The position numbers and the translations under genes were made by a program. From assembly GCF_001428045.1 (NCBI RefSeq), contig NZ_LMSD01000012.1, forward strand, positions 101-64,100: a stretch of 64,000 nucleotides of DNA, read 5' to 3'. The notes beneath the pieces were generated by a model. The model had not been told where the DNA came from. It made no database searches and saw only the letters and a list, made by a program, of their open reading frames with translations. This DNA is from Paenibacillus sp. Soil750. Its GTDB lineage: Bacteria > Bacillota > Bacilli > Paenibacillales > NBRC-103111. Positions 27,749-36,855 of the stretch are shown one piece after another (position 1 is the first letter of the stretch; the number at the start of each line of letters is the position of its first letter).

Positions 27749-30133
27749 CTAGTTGTTATTTTGCTCTGTATCGAATTTAACGATCAGTGGTTGTTGAACG
27801 ATTTCGACATTCGAACTGTCAACTAATTTTAAGAAGACATAATACGTTCCGGATGTCGTGTTCGTTTTGGTTGTCACTGTTAAGCGCTTCGATGCCAATG
27901 GCTTCCATTCACTTGCTTCCGGTGTCGCTGACGATTGTTTAATCACGTAATACATATTTTTCAACGTGAAGCCGTGCTCTACGTGACTACCGAAAGTTCG
28001 ATCAGATACTGGATACTTCTCATCCACCACAGCAACACTTACTGGTTTATCCGAAATATCTCCTGCGTTATAATTCATGCCTTTAAGCGTAGCCGACAAA
28101 CCTGGGTTAATCACGAAATATTCCGGGGTTTGCGCTGTTGAAGTTGTACCTCCCACGGACGTCGCTTCAAACTGAATTTGATGCCAGCCTTGGCGATTCT
28201 CTATCGTATCAAAACCGGTCACATCGCTTAATCGAAATGCGTATGTATTGCCATTCTTCGTCATTTTGGTTGAGTTAGAAGAAATAGATCGTGATTTGTT
28301 GTCAAACCAGACTGTCACATTGGTTACAGGACTTAAATCATCGGTTGCCGTAATATAAATGAGCGCATCATTCGTCGGCTTAGTGATATCGATATCGTTA
28401 CTCCAGCTAATCAATGGTCCTGAACTATCCAAGGACACATTACCAGTCGCTACAGCTCCACCAATTGGATTAGAAGCACTGCCACTTATCGCATTCGTAA
28501 TCGCACGCGCTTTGAAATTCACGCCATTGCCATCAGGGATAACCACACCATCTGTTGTTTGTGATTGCCAACTGCCGTTATCAAGAGAGATCTGATACCC
28601 CGCAAGATAAGCTCCTCGGAAGTCATCATTGGCATAAACGGTCGTGCTCGGCAATTGTGATGTAGAGCCTGACACGGAGCGAAGTTTCCCTGGACCCTTA
28701 TGCCAACCATTTGCATTAATTGGCTTGCCATTCCCATCAAGAAGTTCATAAGTTCCCGGTGCGGTTGGTTTCAAATCAAATTGTTCTGTTGTACCATCCT
28801 TGTAAGTAACCCGAACAATAGAATGGACGTCTGAATCTATGAAATGAATATCGGAGATAGCTACTGTCTTGTTCGCAATCGTCCATTGCTTTTGTTTATC
28901 ACTAGCTCGCAACCGTTGGAGCTCTCCTTGACCATTCCCGATATACACATTCCCATATCTATCAACCACACGAATACTTACGGATAGCTGCGTGCCAAAA
29001 TTAATATTGAACTGTCGATTGGCATTACATGCATCCTTATAGGTGACCTTTGCATCTTGCAGTGGATAGTCACCTGCTGCTGTATCAGGTATTAATTTAA
29101 TGGAGAGATCAATCTTATCTTGGTCAAAAGGGAAATTAATGTCTCCTACATTGATCACAACTTCGTGGGTTGCAGCCTCATACTTGACGTTCGAAGCATT
29201 CTCATTTGGTGCTAAGATGAACCCTGCTGGGATGGGTTGACGAAGCGTCACCGTTTTGAGTTGAGCTGGTGCTTCATTGGTTTTGGCAATGTTATCAAAA
29301 ATCGTGGAAAGTTGGCTGACTGAACTCGCTTCATAAGCTTTCCCCCCTGTCTTCGTTGCAATATATTGCAACAAATCTAGGTCAATTTCATCAGAACCAG
29401 CGGTAGCCAGAGCAATCGTATATACTTTGATCCCAAGACCTGCAAGGACATCAGCATCGGCCTTCGCAGCATTCGCAGCACTGGTTTCACCGCTTTTCTG
29501 CTTATTGCCATCGTTCTCATCCGTCCATACGGTTGCTTTACCATCCGTGAGCAAAATAATTTGTTTCACAGGTTTCGTTCCACTCGCCGTTAACATCGTC
29601 TTCGCCTTGGCTAAGCCATCATCAATATTCGTAGAACCATCAGCATCTAATAGATTAATTGCGGTTTGAACTTGAGCATAATCCGTTGTCAAATCAAGTA
29701 CTTTAGATGCCCCAGAACTAAATTTTATGAGTCCCAGACGGTCGCTATTGTTTACCGACTGAAGTTTACTTGTCAACGTAGCAGAGGCAGTTTTTAAAAT
29801 TTCCAACCGAATAGGTGTTCTGCTATCATTCTTGTTCATATGGTAATCCATACTTCCAGATACGTCTGCTACAAAAGCAATATCAATCGCATCCCGCGTT
29901 TGTGTTACGGTATGCGTGCCATTCGGGTCCAATGTGTAATTAATCGTGACCAATTGATTACGTTCAACACTTGTTACTGGAACATTTCCTACTCCGTTTA
30001 TAGCTAAGCAACCATTATCGACCTCAGTCCCATAAACGGTATTCGTTCCAACGAAGACAGGGAGCATAGTCGTGAGCAACATTCCGGTCAACATGATTGC
30101 ACTTTTCTTTTTCGCTTTTTGAAACCAATGCAT
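27749..30133 (-). CDS. Secreted von Willebrand factor A domain protein, candidate pilus-associated adhesin
   Basis: 794-residue exported protein. A hydrophobic signal sequence (~11-35) precedes a VWA domain (~84-275) with an intact MIDAS, DVSGS at 90-94, and later LLTDGKATVW, so metal-dependent ligand binding is plausible. After it come beta-sandwich or Ig-like modules ending at ~794; no sortase or SLH anchor is visible. I chose the ATG at 30133 because AAGGAGT lies 8 bases upstream; longer frames run into the preceding gene. Its position in the operon, before the minor pilins, is like that of VWA-containing PilY1/PilC-type or tip adhesins; that function is inferred. Confidence 0.88.
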   Translation of the reverse strand: MHWFQKAKKKSAIMLTGMLLTTMLPVFVGTNTVYGTEVDNGCLAINGVGNVPVTSVERNQLVTINYTLDPNGTHTVTQTRDAIDIAFVADVSGSMDYHMNKNDSRTPIRLEILKTASATLTSKLQSVNNSDRLGLIKFSSGASKVLDLTTDYAQVQTAINLLDADGSTNIDDGLAKAKTMLTASGTKPVKQIILLTDGKATVWTDENDGNKQKSGETSAANAAKADADVLAGLGIKVYTIALATAGSDEIDLDLLQYIATKTGGKAYEASSVSQLSTIFDNIAKTNEAPAQLKTVTLRQPIPAGFILAPNENASNVKYEAATHEVVINVGDINFPFDQDKIDLSIKLIPDTAAGDYPLQDAKVTYKDACNANRQFNINFGTQLSVSIRVVDRYGNVYIGNGQGELQRLRASDKQKQWTIANKTVAISDIHFIDSDVHSIVRVTYKDGTTEQFDLKPTAPGTYELLDGNGKPINANGWHKGPGKLRSVSGSTSQLPSTTVYANDDFRGAYLAGYQISLDNGSWQSQTTDGVVIPDGNGVNFKARAITNAISGSASNPIGGAVATGNVSLDSSGPLISWSNDIDITKPTNDALIYITATDDLSPVTNVTVWFDNKSRSISSNSTKMTKNGNTYAFRLSDVTGFDTIENRQGWHQIQFEATSVGGTTSTAQTPEYFVINPGLSATLKGMNYNAGDISDKPVSVAVVDEKYPVSDRTFGSHVEHGFTLKNMYYVIKQSSATPEASEWKPLASKRLTVTTKTNTTSGTYYVFLKLVDSSNVEIVQQPLIVKFDTEQNNN

Positions 30134-30149
30134 AGTTACGAACTCCTTT

Positions 30150-31349
30150 CTACACCAAATGAATGATTCTCGAGATGACCTTGAAAGCTTCAGCACGAGT
30201 GAGTGACCCTTGTGGTCTGAACGAACCATCTTCATAACCGCCGACAATGCCTGCATGTATCACATTCTGAAGAGATGCTTTATTACCGTCTGTTAAACTT
30301 CCGATATCCGTGAATTCACCAGTGCCCGCTCCACCCTTAACGGCATACTTTTGTAAAATGCGATCAACGAGACCCACCATTTCAATACGCGTAATTGGTA
30401 AATCTGGAGAAAAGTTTACATCTACAGGTTTCAAATCCAGCAAACCCATAGTTTGCGCAGAAGCAACCATGCTGGTTGACCAATGTTTCCCCATATCCTC
30501 GTAACCTTTGACAGGAGTTTGAACAGGCTCAATCCCTAATGCTTTAACAACAAGTGTTACAAACTCTGCTTTTGAAAGCGTACGATTCGGACGTATTGTG
30601 TGATCTTCATAGCCATCGATAATCGATTTCTGCATAAGATCAAGAATGTCATCCTTTGCCCAGTGCGTTAATGCATCGCTTGGAACCGCGCTTACGGACG
30701 TTTGTTTCCATGTGCGCAGCGTTGGCACGGCATCTGGCATATCTGGCAAATTCTTTACTGAGCCAAGTGTCGGTGCAACGGCACGATCAGGATTCTGAAA
30801 AACGATACCATATACGTTGATTAAGCCATTCGATGTTACCTTTGTACTGCCATCTCGAACTACCTCTGCATCCGTAGGGATGTTCGCCCAAGGCACTTTA
30901 CCTAGGTAGGCTTTGACACGATAGGACTCTTGGGAGGCGCTTTCAAAGTACGAACGTGTCGTCTCTTCGACGTCAGTGGCATGGAAATCAAGTTTTCCTG
31001 ACACTTCTACTCCAATTTCATCCCAGAACACGAGCAAATCATTGAAATCACGTGCGATTGCTCCTGTCCATATTTTCACATGTGCGCCAGAAGCATCTAC
31101 GCTAGTAACAACTGCATAAGGTTCTTTGGAAATAATCATGCCGACCTGCCAACCTGCTGGTGAAAGCTTCATGTTTTCGTACTGTTGACTACGCGCTTCA
31201 TTATCGAGCCCTTTTAATACGGCGAATGGTTTGCTTGCTTGCACACTAACTGCTGAATTGACTGCAGCTTCACTCGCTAGAACGGTTGTTGGTGACAGAA
31301 TGGATAAGACAAGAAGAGCAGTAACGAGTGCATGTTTATTGGTTTTCAT
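30150..31349 (-). CDS. Secreted SLH-anchored protein of the pilus operon
   Basis: 399-residue exported protein. Signal peptide ~1-25 (ending VLA-SEA), a unique N-terminal domain of ~200 residues and three C-terminal SLH repeats (~230-280, ~285-340, ~350-399; e.g. DGYEDHTIRPNRTLSKAEF). The SLH trio should bind the wall polymer. The start codon immediately follows the pilT stop (TAA-ATG), with GGAGAAG inside pilT, so the two are translationally coupled. This suggests a wall-side channel or anchor that lets the pilus cross peptidoglycan, a need specific to Gram-positive pili; this role is inference. Confidence 0.87.
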   Translation of the reverse strand: MKTNKHALVTALLVLSILSPTTVLASEAAVNSAVSVQASKPFAVLKGLDNEARSQQYENMKLSPAGWQVGMIISKEPYAVVTSVDASGAHVKIWTGAIARDFNDLLVFWDEIGVEVSGKLDFHATDVEETTRSYFESASQESYRVKAYLGKVPWANIPTDAEVVRDGSTKVTSNGLINVYGIVFQNPDRAVAPTLGSVKNLPDMPDAVPTLRTWKQTSVSAVPSDALTHWAKDDILDLMQKSIIDGYEDHTIRPNRTLSKAEFVTLVVKALGIEPVQTPVKGYEDMGKHWSTSMVASAQTMGLLDLKPVDVNFSPDLPITRIEMVGLVDRILQKYAVKGGAGTGEFTDIGSLTDGNKASLQNVIHAGIVGGYEDGSFRPQGSLTRAEAFKVISRIIHLV

Positions 31350-32420
31350 TTAATCTTCTCCTAAGGTCATTTCATATTCTTTGATCGCGTCCCGATGGAT
31401 AATGCCTTCTTCCACTAATTGCTTCAAGCTGGAAACCATCGTTTGCATACCGATTTGTCGATTCGTTTGAATGACCGATTTGATTTGATATATCTTCTCT
31501 TGCCGAATTAAATTGGCTACAGCGGGTGTATTGATTAATATTTCCAGCGCCATGGCTCTTCCTCGTCCATCCATACGGGGTACTAATCGTTGGGATAAAA
31601 CACTAATGAGTACGGATGCTAGCTGAACGCGTATTTGTCTTTGTTGCTCTGTTGGAAAAACATCGATAATCCGATCGACGGTCTGAGGAGCATCTGGGGT
31701 ATGAAGTGTCGCGAGGACAAGGTGACCTGTTTCTGCCGCCGTAATGGCTGTCTTAATCGTTTCCAAATCCCGCATTTCACCAACTAGAATGACATCGGGA
31801 TCTTGACGAAGTGCAGCACGCAAACCATTGGAGAACGTTAAGGTATCAATACCAATCTCACGTTGTGCCACCAGACAATTTTTACTCGGATGAATATACT
31901 CAATTGGATCTTCTAAGGTAATAATGTGTTTCTTCTGAGTTTCATTAATGAAATCGATGATGGAAGCAAGCGTAGTCGACTTACCGCTACCTGTAGGACC
32001 TGTTACTAGAACCAGACCTTGATGCTTGTGTGCAAATTCCTGAACCAAATCAGGCAAATTTAAGCTAAAAAGGGAGGGCACTGTCGTCGACAAGACACGA
32101 AACACCATGTTAATATGTCGTTTTTGCTTAAATACATTGCCCCGATAACGAGAAAGACCTGGCAGCTCGAACGAAAAGTCAACTTCCCCCTTTTTAGACA
32201 ATGTTTCATATTGCTCCTTCGTTAAAATTTCTTTCGCCATGCGATGTGTATCTTCAGGAGAAAGAACGGAATCAACCACCTTCATCAACTTCCCATGTAG
32301 CCGCATAAGAGGTTCTGTCGTTGCATTAATGTGCAAGTCAGAAGCCTTCGATTCGTAAGAAACACGCAGCAAATCTTTCAATGATAAGGTATCGGATGTC
32401 GTTGGCGAACTCATACTCAT
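31350..32420 (-). CDS. pilT: Type IV pilus retraction ATPase
   Basis: Cytoplasmic hexameric ATPase of 356 residues that depolymerises pili and powers twitching. Walker A GPTGSGKST (141-149), Asp box ITLEDPIEYIH, Walker B with Glu215 (VGEMRD), His box ending ATLH240, and C-terminal AVANLIRQ (~300-307), close to the AIRNLIRE motif needed for retraction in PilT. N-terminal residues match the PAS-like PilT fold (SDLHINATTEP). GGGAGG lies 8 bases before ATG. Presence of PilT argues the system is a dynamic, retractile pilus and not a secretion pseudopilus. Confidence 0.96.
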   Translation of the reverse strand: MSMSSPTTSDTLSLKDLLRVSYESKASDLHINATTEPLMRLHGKLMKVVDSVLSPEDTHRMAKEILTKEQYETLSKKGEVDFSFELPGLSRYRGNVFKQKRHINMVFRVLSTTVPSLFSLNLPDLVQEFAHKHQGLVLVTGPTGSGKSTTLASIIDFINETQKKHIITLEDPIEYIHPSKNCLVAQREIGIDTLTFSNGLRAALRQDPDVILVGEMRDLETIKTAITAAETGHLVLATLHTPDAPQTVDRIIDVFPTEQQRQIRVQLASVLISVLSQRLVPRMDGRGRAMALEILINTPAVANLIRQEKIYQIKSVIQTNRQIGMQTMVSSLKQLVEEGIIHRDAIKEYEMTLGED

Positions 32421-32450
32421 CGTGTTTCCTCCCGTATGTACATGGTTTTA

Positions 32451-33182
32451 TTAATAAACCGGGTTCGTCTTTCCAGCAGGCTTCGTATAAGGAACAGTAA
32501 GCGGATTCTTGAAAAATTTCTGTAAACCAGGTGCATAATACGATACTAAGGAGACATTGACCGTTATTTCTCTTTTCAGAGCATTCAGCTTCACAGGCGC
32601 TCCGCTTTTCACAGCAAAAGTCAACTTATCCACCTGCATCAAACGATTCGTCGTTTGCAATTCGTCTAGAAAGCGGTGGATCTGCGCGTAATCCCCTTTA
32701 GCTGTTGTGTTGAGCTTAATTGGAATGGCGAGTGATAAAGATGTTTGTGCAGCAGGAGCTGTCGCCGAACTTGCATTTGTTGGTGACGTACTGCTTGGTG
32801 GCGTACTTGCAGGTGCTTTGATTGTCATTTCTGCTACCTTGCCAATTTCAAAATTATAGCTAGCTACCGGCATCTTCGTGATCACCTCTAACATCCGAAC
32901 CTCGCGAATTAGGCCTTCTACATCTGGTGATTCAGGAACGCGGACACGTGTTTTGGAAAGGCTCACTTGCTCTGCAGCACCAACTGCACCACCGCCAGCA
33001 GTACGTTTATTCAAAGCATCTAATTCTTGTTTTTTCTGTATCAGAAGACTTTCTTTCATTTCTTTTTCATTTTGTAACGGTGAAATGAAATTGATATACA
33101 CCATCACCATCGCCAATGTCAGGATGAACGCTACGATGATTTGATTTCTTTTACTACTGAGCATGCTCATACGTTCGATCAA
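32451..33182 (-). CDS. pilO: Type IV pilus alignment protein PilO-like
   Basis: 243-residue bitopic membrane protein: short cytoplasmic N-terminus, one membrane helix (~12-30), a coiled coil (~35-60) and an external ferredoxin-like domain with a Pro/Thr/Ser-Ala linker in the middle. It overlaps the pilN stop by 4 bases and follows the pilM-pilN-pilO order of type IVa systems. It would pair with PilN in the inner-membrane platform. Assignment rests on topology and synteny because PilO sequence is poorly conserved. Confidence 0.85.
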   Translation of the reverse strand: MIERMSMLSSKRNQIIVAFILTLAMVMVYINFISPLQNEKEMKESLLIQKKQELDALNKRTAGGGAVGAAEQVSLSKTRVRVPESPDVEGLIREVRMLEVITKMPVASYNFEIGKVAEMTIKAPASTPPSSTSPTNASSATAPAAQTSLSLAIPIKLNTTAKGDYAQIHRFLDELQTTNRLMQVDKLTFAVKSGAPVKLNALKREITVNVSLVSYYAPGLQKFFKNPLTVPYTKPAGKTNPVY

Positions 33183-33790
33183 CCTTTCTTGTTGGCATCG
33201 GGCTTGTATTGCAGCTCGAAAGTCGCTTGAATAACAGGCATTGGCAGATCGTTAACTACAGCTGCGTTTTTATCTTCTTGCGTCGATACCACTTTGTTCA
33301 TCCCACTGGTAGAAATTAATGTAAATGAGCTTGAGGCTTTCGTCGCTTGCATGAATGTAATAATATCTTCGCTGGAAGCAAAATTACCTGTCACTTTGAC
33401 CTTATTACCATCCCCGAAAGAAAGAGCGGTTAGATTTGATGCAAGTGGCATTAAGGCAGAAAGATTATCCAGGACATCTGTTGCTAATGGCTTACTTGCG
33501 ATGAGCTGTTTCGGCAAAGCAACGAAATCGGCAACTGCCCCTGCCGTAGGGGATCCTGCAAGCTTAGATTGGCTTTCTTTAATTTGAAGGTTCACTTGCT
33601 CCAATGCTTTATTCGTGTTCTTAATTTCTGACTTAGCGCTCGTATACATCCATCCCATACCACCGACTAGCAACACGATTGCTGTCATAAAGACATAACG
33701 GAGAATGGGATTCGTTCCTGCTTGTTCTTCTTGCCGCATTTGCAGCAAGTTAATTTCGATGGATTGTAGCTTCTGCACGCCTGCACTCAT
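33179..33790 (-). CDS. pilN: Type IV pilus alignment protein PilN-like
   Basis: 203-residue bitopic protein. The cytoplasmic N-terminus IEINLLQMRQEEQ resembles the conserved INLLP(W/x)R peptide by which PilN binds PilM; then one membrane helix (~28-48), a coiled coil and an external domain. The ATG at 33790 was chosen because AAAGGGG lies upstream and only 5 bases separate it from the pilM stop; an upstream in-frame start would overlap pilM. It overlaps pilO by 4 bases. Confidence 0.87.
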   Translation of the reverse strand: MSAGVQKLQSIEINLLQMRQEEQAGTNPILRYVFMTAIVLLVGGMGWMYTSAKSEIKNTNKALEQVNLQIKESQSKLAGSPTAGAVADFVALPKQLIASKPLATDVLDNLSALMPLASNLTALSFGDGNKVKVTGNFASSEDIITFMQATKASSSFTLISTSGMNKVVSTQEDKNAAVVNDLPMPVIQATFELQYKPDANKKG

Positions 33791-33795
33791 CGTCT

Positions 33796-34794
33796 CTAAG
33801 CCCCTTTCATCGCCAGTCCAACTGGAACCGCGTAAGCTTGACATGTGGTGTCTTCATCTTTCAGAATGGCAGGCAATGGAAACGATGTAATCTCACCTGT
33901 GAATGCACTTTCTAGATGCTCTGGAAGTGCCGTGATCCATTCATGATCGCCTACCAAATAAACGAGCTCGACATGCTTCTGATCGTTGGACACGGTGTAT
34001 TGGAAATAATTCAAAACACGACCAAGCTCCATAGATAGATTACGTGCATATGCTGCAAGCTGATCCGTGCCTGTGTCTAGGAAGAAACTCGTATTAATTT
34101 GTATTGATCGGAAAAAGACAGGTATGCCATCTACGAATATGCTGACATCCGCATGATCTGGCTCGACATGCAGCAGCATAAATCGTTCCTTCATCGCGGA
34201 GCCAGTTAATTTGGTATGACGTACCAACATACGATGAAGAGCCAGTGGTGCCAAATCAACGGCTACTGGCACTAACCCTGATTGCTTGACGACATGAGCA
34301 TAGCTTTCGACCACCTCGCCAGGTGTCGCAAAGATGAGAACTTCTTCTTGTGGCGAAGACTTGGAGGATTTCACTACACCTTCCGAAGAAGCTGCGGCTT
34401 CATCTTTCGGAGCTCCTAGTCGAACAAAATCAAACACCGGATTCTTGAAAGGCAATTGCTGTCCGCCATGTAATTCAACGTCAATCATGTTACGTAACGC
34501 TTTATCTTTTAAGGCCGAAAAAACGGATTTACGGAGTACCACATTGGATAGTGGCACCGTCACATTGATATGTGCACCTTGCAACCCAATTTGCTTGACT
34601 AGGGTCGAAATGCGCGCAATGACCGAATCTTCGTCCACGAATTTTCCGTGTTTAATACTGCCTCTATCCAGCGCAATCGAATGACGCTGTGTCAGGGTAA
34701 CCTGTCCATTCACATTCATAATTTCAACCAGCTTCGCTTCTGTATCCGAAATTTGCATGCCGTATGTATACTTGCTCGTTTTCTTTGCGAACAT
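33796..34794 (-). CDS. pilM: Type IV pilus cytoplasmic assembly ATPase-fold protein PilM
   Basis: 332-residue actin/FtsA-like cytoplasmic protein. The N-terminus GMQISDTEAKLVEI matches the phosphate-1 loop region of PilM, and VTVPLSNVVLRK and QLPFKNPVFDF are typical of the family. It recruits to PilN on the inner face of the membrane and links to the assembly ATPase. GAGAGGAG lies before the ATG. It follows pilA after a strong GC-rich hairpin, so its dose may be set below that of the pilin. Confidence 0.9.
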   Translation of the reverse strand: MFAKKTSKYTYGMQISDTEAKLVEIMNVNGQVTLTQRHSIALDRGSIKHGKFVDEDSVIARISTLVKQIGLQGAHINVTVPLSNVVLRKSVFSALKDKALRNMIDVELHGGQQLPFKNPVFDFVRLGAPKDEAAASSEGVVKSSKSSPQEEVLIFATPGEVVESYAHVVKQSGLVPVAVDLAPLALHRMLVRHTKLTGSAMKERFMLLHVEPDHADVSIFVDGIPVFFRSIQINTSFFLDTGTDQLAAYARNLSMELGRVLNYFQYTVSNDQKHVELVYLVGDHEWITALPEHLESAFTGEITSFPLPAILKDEDTTCQAYAVPVGLAMKGA

Positions 34795-34832
34795 TGCGGT
34801 GACTCCTCTCGGTTATGCATAAGGGATAAGGG

Positions 34833-34853
34833 GCGCGCCGCTAGGCGGCGCGC
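34833..34853 (-). promoter_or_regulatory. GC-rich intercistronic hairpin between pilA and pilM
   Basis: Perfect 9-bp stem GCGCGCCGC / GCGGCGCGC with a 3-base loop in the 73-base gap after pilA. There is no U-tract on the minus strand, so it is not a classical terminator. It could stabilise the 3' end of a processed pilA mRNA or attenuate downstream transcription. Confidence 0.7.
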
Positions 34854-34867
34854 TTGGGGGCATTGAA

Positions 34868-35566
34868 TTATGGAGTAGTAGGTGCAGTTGGTGTACCGTC
34901 TTCTACTACGTATCCTGGAAGCTCAATAGTGGATTCTAACGTGTTGTTCATATACGTTTGTGCGCCAGTACCAGCACCCATTAATGTTACTTGATATACG
35001 AAGTTGCCAGTTGCATCTTTGGAAACTGTTACGTGTGAAGCTGAGCTATCACCAGCACCTCGAGGTGTAGTTGCAGTTGCAGCTGTTGCAGCTGTTCCAG
35101 CACCATACGTGTTAGGTTTGTTAGAAGGATCTTTCGGGATCGTTTCCAAATATCCACTTGTATTCAAATCTGTTAAAGATAATACAAAGGTTGTTGTTGC
35201 AGTACCTGCCAACGTAACTCCTTCATTGGCTACATAAAGTCGTGCAGCATCAATTGCCATGTGAGCGTTCGAACGATGTGCGTTAATTCTTGTTTTCTCT
35301 AGAATCGAACCGATTGAAGGAATAGCGATAGCTGCAATAATCGCGATAATTACGATAACAGCTAGCAACTCGATGAGCGTCAAGCCTTTCTCATTTTTCA
35401 TTACCTCGCGGAAAGACATTTTAGGAGCTTTAAATCCTTCTTTTTGATTGTTTTCCAATGCCAATGCGTTCATTTCATTCCCACCTCTAGGTTTATTTTG
35501 GTTATGTACTTGTCCTTGCCAATCTGGTAGTGCGTTATGTTGTACTGCTAGTAAAGCCGCCGACAT
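34868..35566 (-). CDS. pilA: Major type IV pilin PilA
   Basis: Structural pilin. The processing motif NEKG|LTLIELLAVIVIIAIIA has Gly at the cleavage site and Glu5, followed by the assembly helix and a small Thr/Ala-rich head of ~140 residues without a disulfide pair; the mature protein is ~171 residues. The start at 35566 follows a perfect ribosome site, AAAGGAGGTGAT, but gives an unusually long 61-residue leader. A second in-frame ATG at 35473, preceded by AGAGGTG, gives a 30-residue leader. Either or both may be used. Strong initiation fits the high demand for pilin. It sits between pilC and pilM. Confidence 0.93.
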   Translation of the reverse strand: MSAALLAVQHNALPDWQGQVHNQNKPRGGNEMNALALENNQKEGFKAPKMSFREVMKNEKGLTLIELLAVIVIIAIIAAIAIPSIGSILEKTRINAHRSNAHMAIDAARLYVANEGVTLAGTATTTFVLSLTDLNTSGYLETIPKDPSNKPNTYGAGTAATAATATTPRGAGDSSASHVTVSKDATGNFVYQVTLMGAGTGAQTYMNNTLESTIELPGYVVEDGTPTAPTTP

Positions 35567-35574
35567 GTTTGTCT

Positions 35575-35586
35575 ATCACCTCCTTT
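35575..35586 (-). promoter_or_regulatory. Near-perfect ribosome binding site of pilA
   Basis: AAAGGAGGTGAT on the minus strand, complementary over its full length to the conserved 16S 3' end, 8 bases before the ATG at 35566. It is the longest match to the anti-Shine-Dalgarno sequence that I noticed in the window. Confidence 0.85.
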
Positions 35587-35601
35587 CAAGCCGGTCGGTA
35601 A

Positions 35602-36831
35602 TTATCCTAAGAAATTGTCGTACATTTTGAACATTGGACTCATGATCGCCGCCACAATCACGCCAACAATACTAGAGATAAACAGCAGCATCAGAGGTTC
35701 GATCACCGCCTTCAATCGATCTACACTCTGATCGACATCCGCTTCGAAGAAATCTGCAATCTTTGCTAGCATATTATCGACTTGCCCTGTTTCCTCTCCG
35801 ATAATTAGCATTTGCACGACCATTTTTGGGAAAATGCCACTTTTCTGAATCGGTTCCGAAAGCATTTTACCTTGCTGCAAGCTATCCTTGGCATCTCGAA
35901 GCACCTTGGCTATTACCCGATTGCCAACAACTTTCGCAGTTACATCCAGTGCCTGCAAGACAGGCACCGCACTCACGAATAGGGAGGACATCGTACGCGT
36001 CATTCGGGCAACCGCAGCTTTTTTGAGAATAAGGCCAAAGACTGGAATCTTAAACTTGATCGTATCGATCCAGTACTTCCCTTCTTCACTCGAAGCAAAG
36101 CTCCGATATAAAACCATGATGCCAATTACGCCAGCCAAGAACATCCACCAATAATGGACGATCGCATCACTTGAGCTCATAACAAACCTGGTAATCAGCG
36201 GCAACTCCGAGCCTTGCTCTAGAAACATATCCGCAAAGGTTGGGACAATTTTCAAGAGGAGGAAGATAACGACGACGATGGCGATGACCAGAACTACGAT
36301 TGGGTAAGTCATTGCTGACTTGACCTTCTGAACCGTTTTATGCTCTTTCTCATAATGTTCGGCCATTCGCTCAAGGACTTCGTCCAAGTTACCGCCGGTT
36401 TCACCCGAAGCCATCATATTGACGAACATATCGGGAAATACTTTAGGATGTTCGCCCATCCCTTTCGATAAGGGGTGCCCGCTTCTGATTTGCTCCGAGA
36501 TATCCCCCAAAGCAGCTTTCAAATATTTGGAGGTGGATTGATCTTCAAGAATCGAAACGGCTTGGTCAATTTGAATCCCGGCTCGAATCAACGTAGCGAA
36601 TTGCCGACAGAAGATAACGAAATCTTCTAGCTTGACTGCCCTTCCGATATGAATCTCCAGATCCATCGTTGTTTTCCGCTGCTCTTGGATACTCCGAATG
36701 GTTATCCCGCGTCCTCGCAACTCCGTAATCGCCAGCTGTTTGTTCTGTGCTTTCACCATCCCTTTCAGCTTCTTACCGCTTTCATTGACGGCTTCATACG
36801 TAAAGTTCGCCAAGTTATTGTTCACCCCCAT
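35602..36831 (-). CDS. pilC: Type IV pilus inner-membrane platform protein PilC (GspF family)
   Basis: 409-residue polytopic platform protein with two homologous GspF domains (~70-190 and ~275-395), each followed by membrane helices, e.g. VIAIVVVIFLLLKIVPTF. Family motifs FCRQFATLIRAGIQIDQA and GEETGQVDNML are clear. It connects the pilin assembly site to the ATPases PilB and PilT. It lies 24 bases downstream of pilB. GAAGG precedes the ATG. Length and domain layout are normal. Confidence 0.95.
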   Translation of the reverse strand: MGVNNNLANFTYEAVNESGKKLKGMVKAQNKQLAITELRGRGITIRSIQEQRKTTMDLEIHIGRAVKLEDFVIFCRQFATLIRAGIQIDQAVSILEDQSTSKYLKAALGDISEQIRSGHPLSKGMGEHPKVFPDMFVNMMASGETGGNLDEVLERMAEHYEKEHKTVQKVKSAMTYPIVVLVIAIVVVIFLLLKIVPTFADMFLEQGSELPLITRFVMSSSDAIVHYWWMFLAGVIGIMVLYRSFASSEEGKYWIDTIKFKIPVFGLILKKAAVARMTRTMSSLFVSAVPVLQALDVTAKVVGNRVIAKVLRDAKDSLQQGKMLSEPIQKSGIFPKMVVQMLIIGEETGQVDNMLAKIADFFEADVDQSVDRLKAVIEPLMLLFISSIVGVIVAAIMSPMFKMYDNFLG

Positions 36832-36855
36832 TCATAGCCTTCTTCAGTTCAACTG

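Noticed and set aside
27749-30256. Longer VWA protein starting at 30256
   Set aside because: The extension overlaps the SLH gene and lacks a signal peptide context; the ATG at 30133 has an ideal ribosome site.
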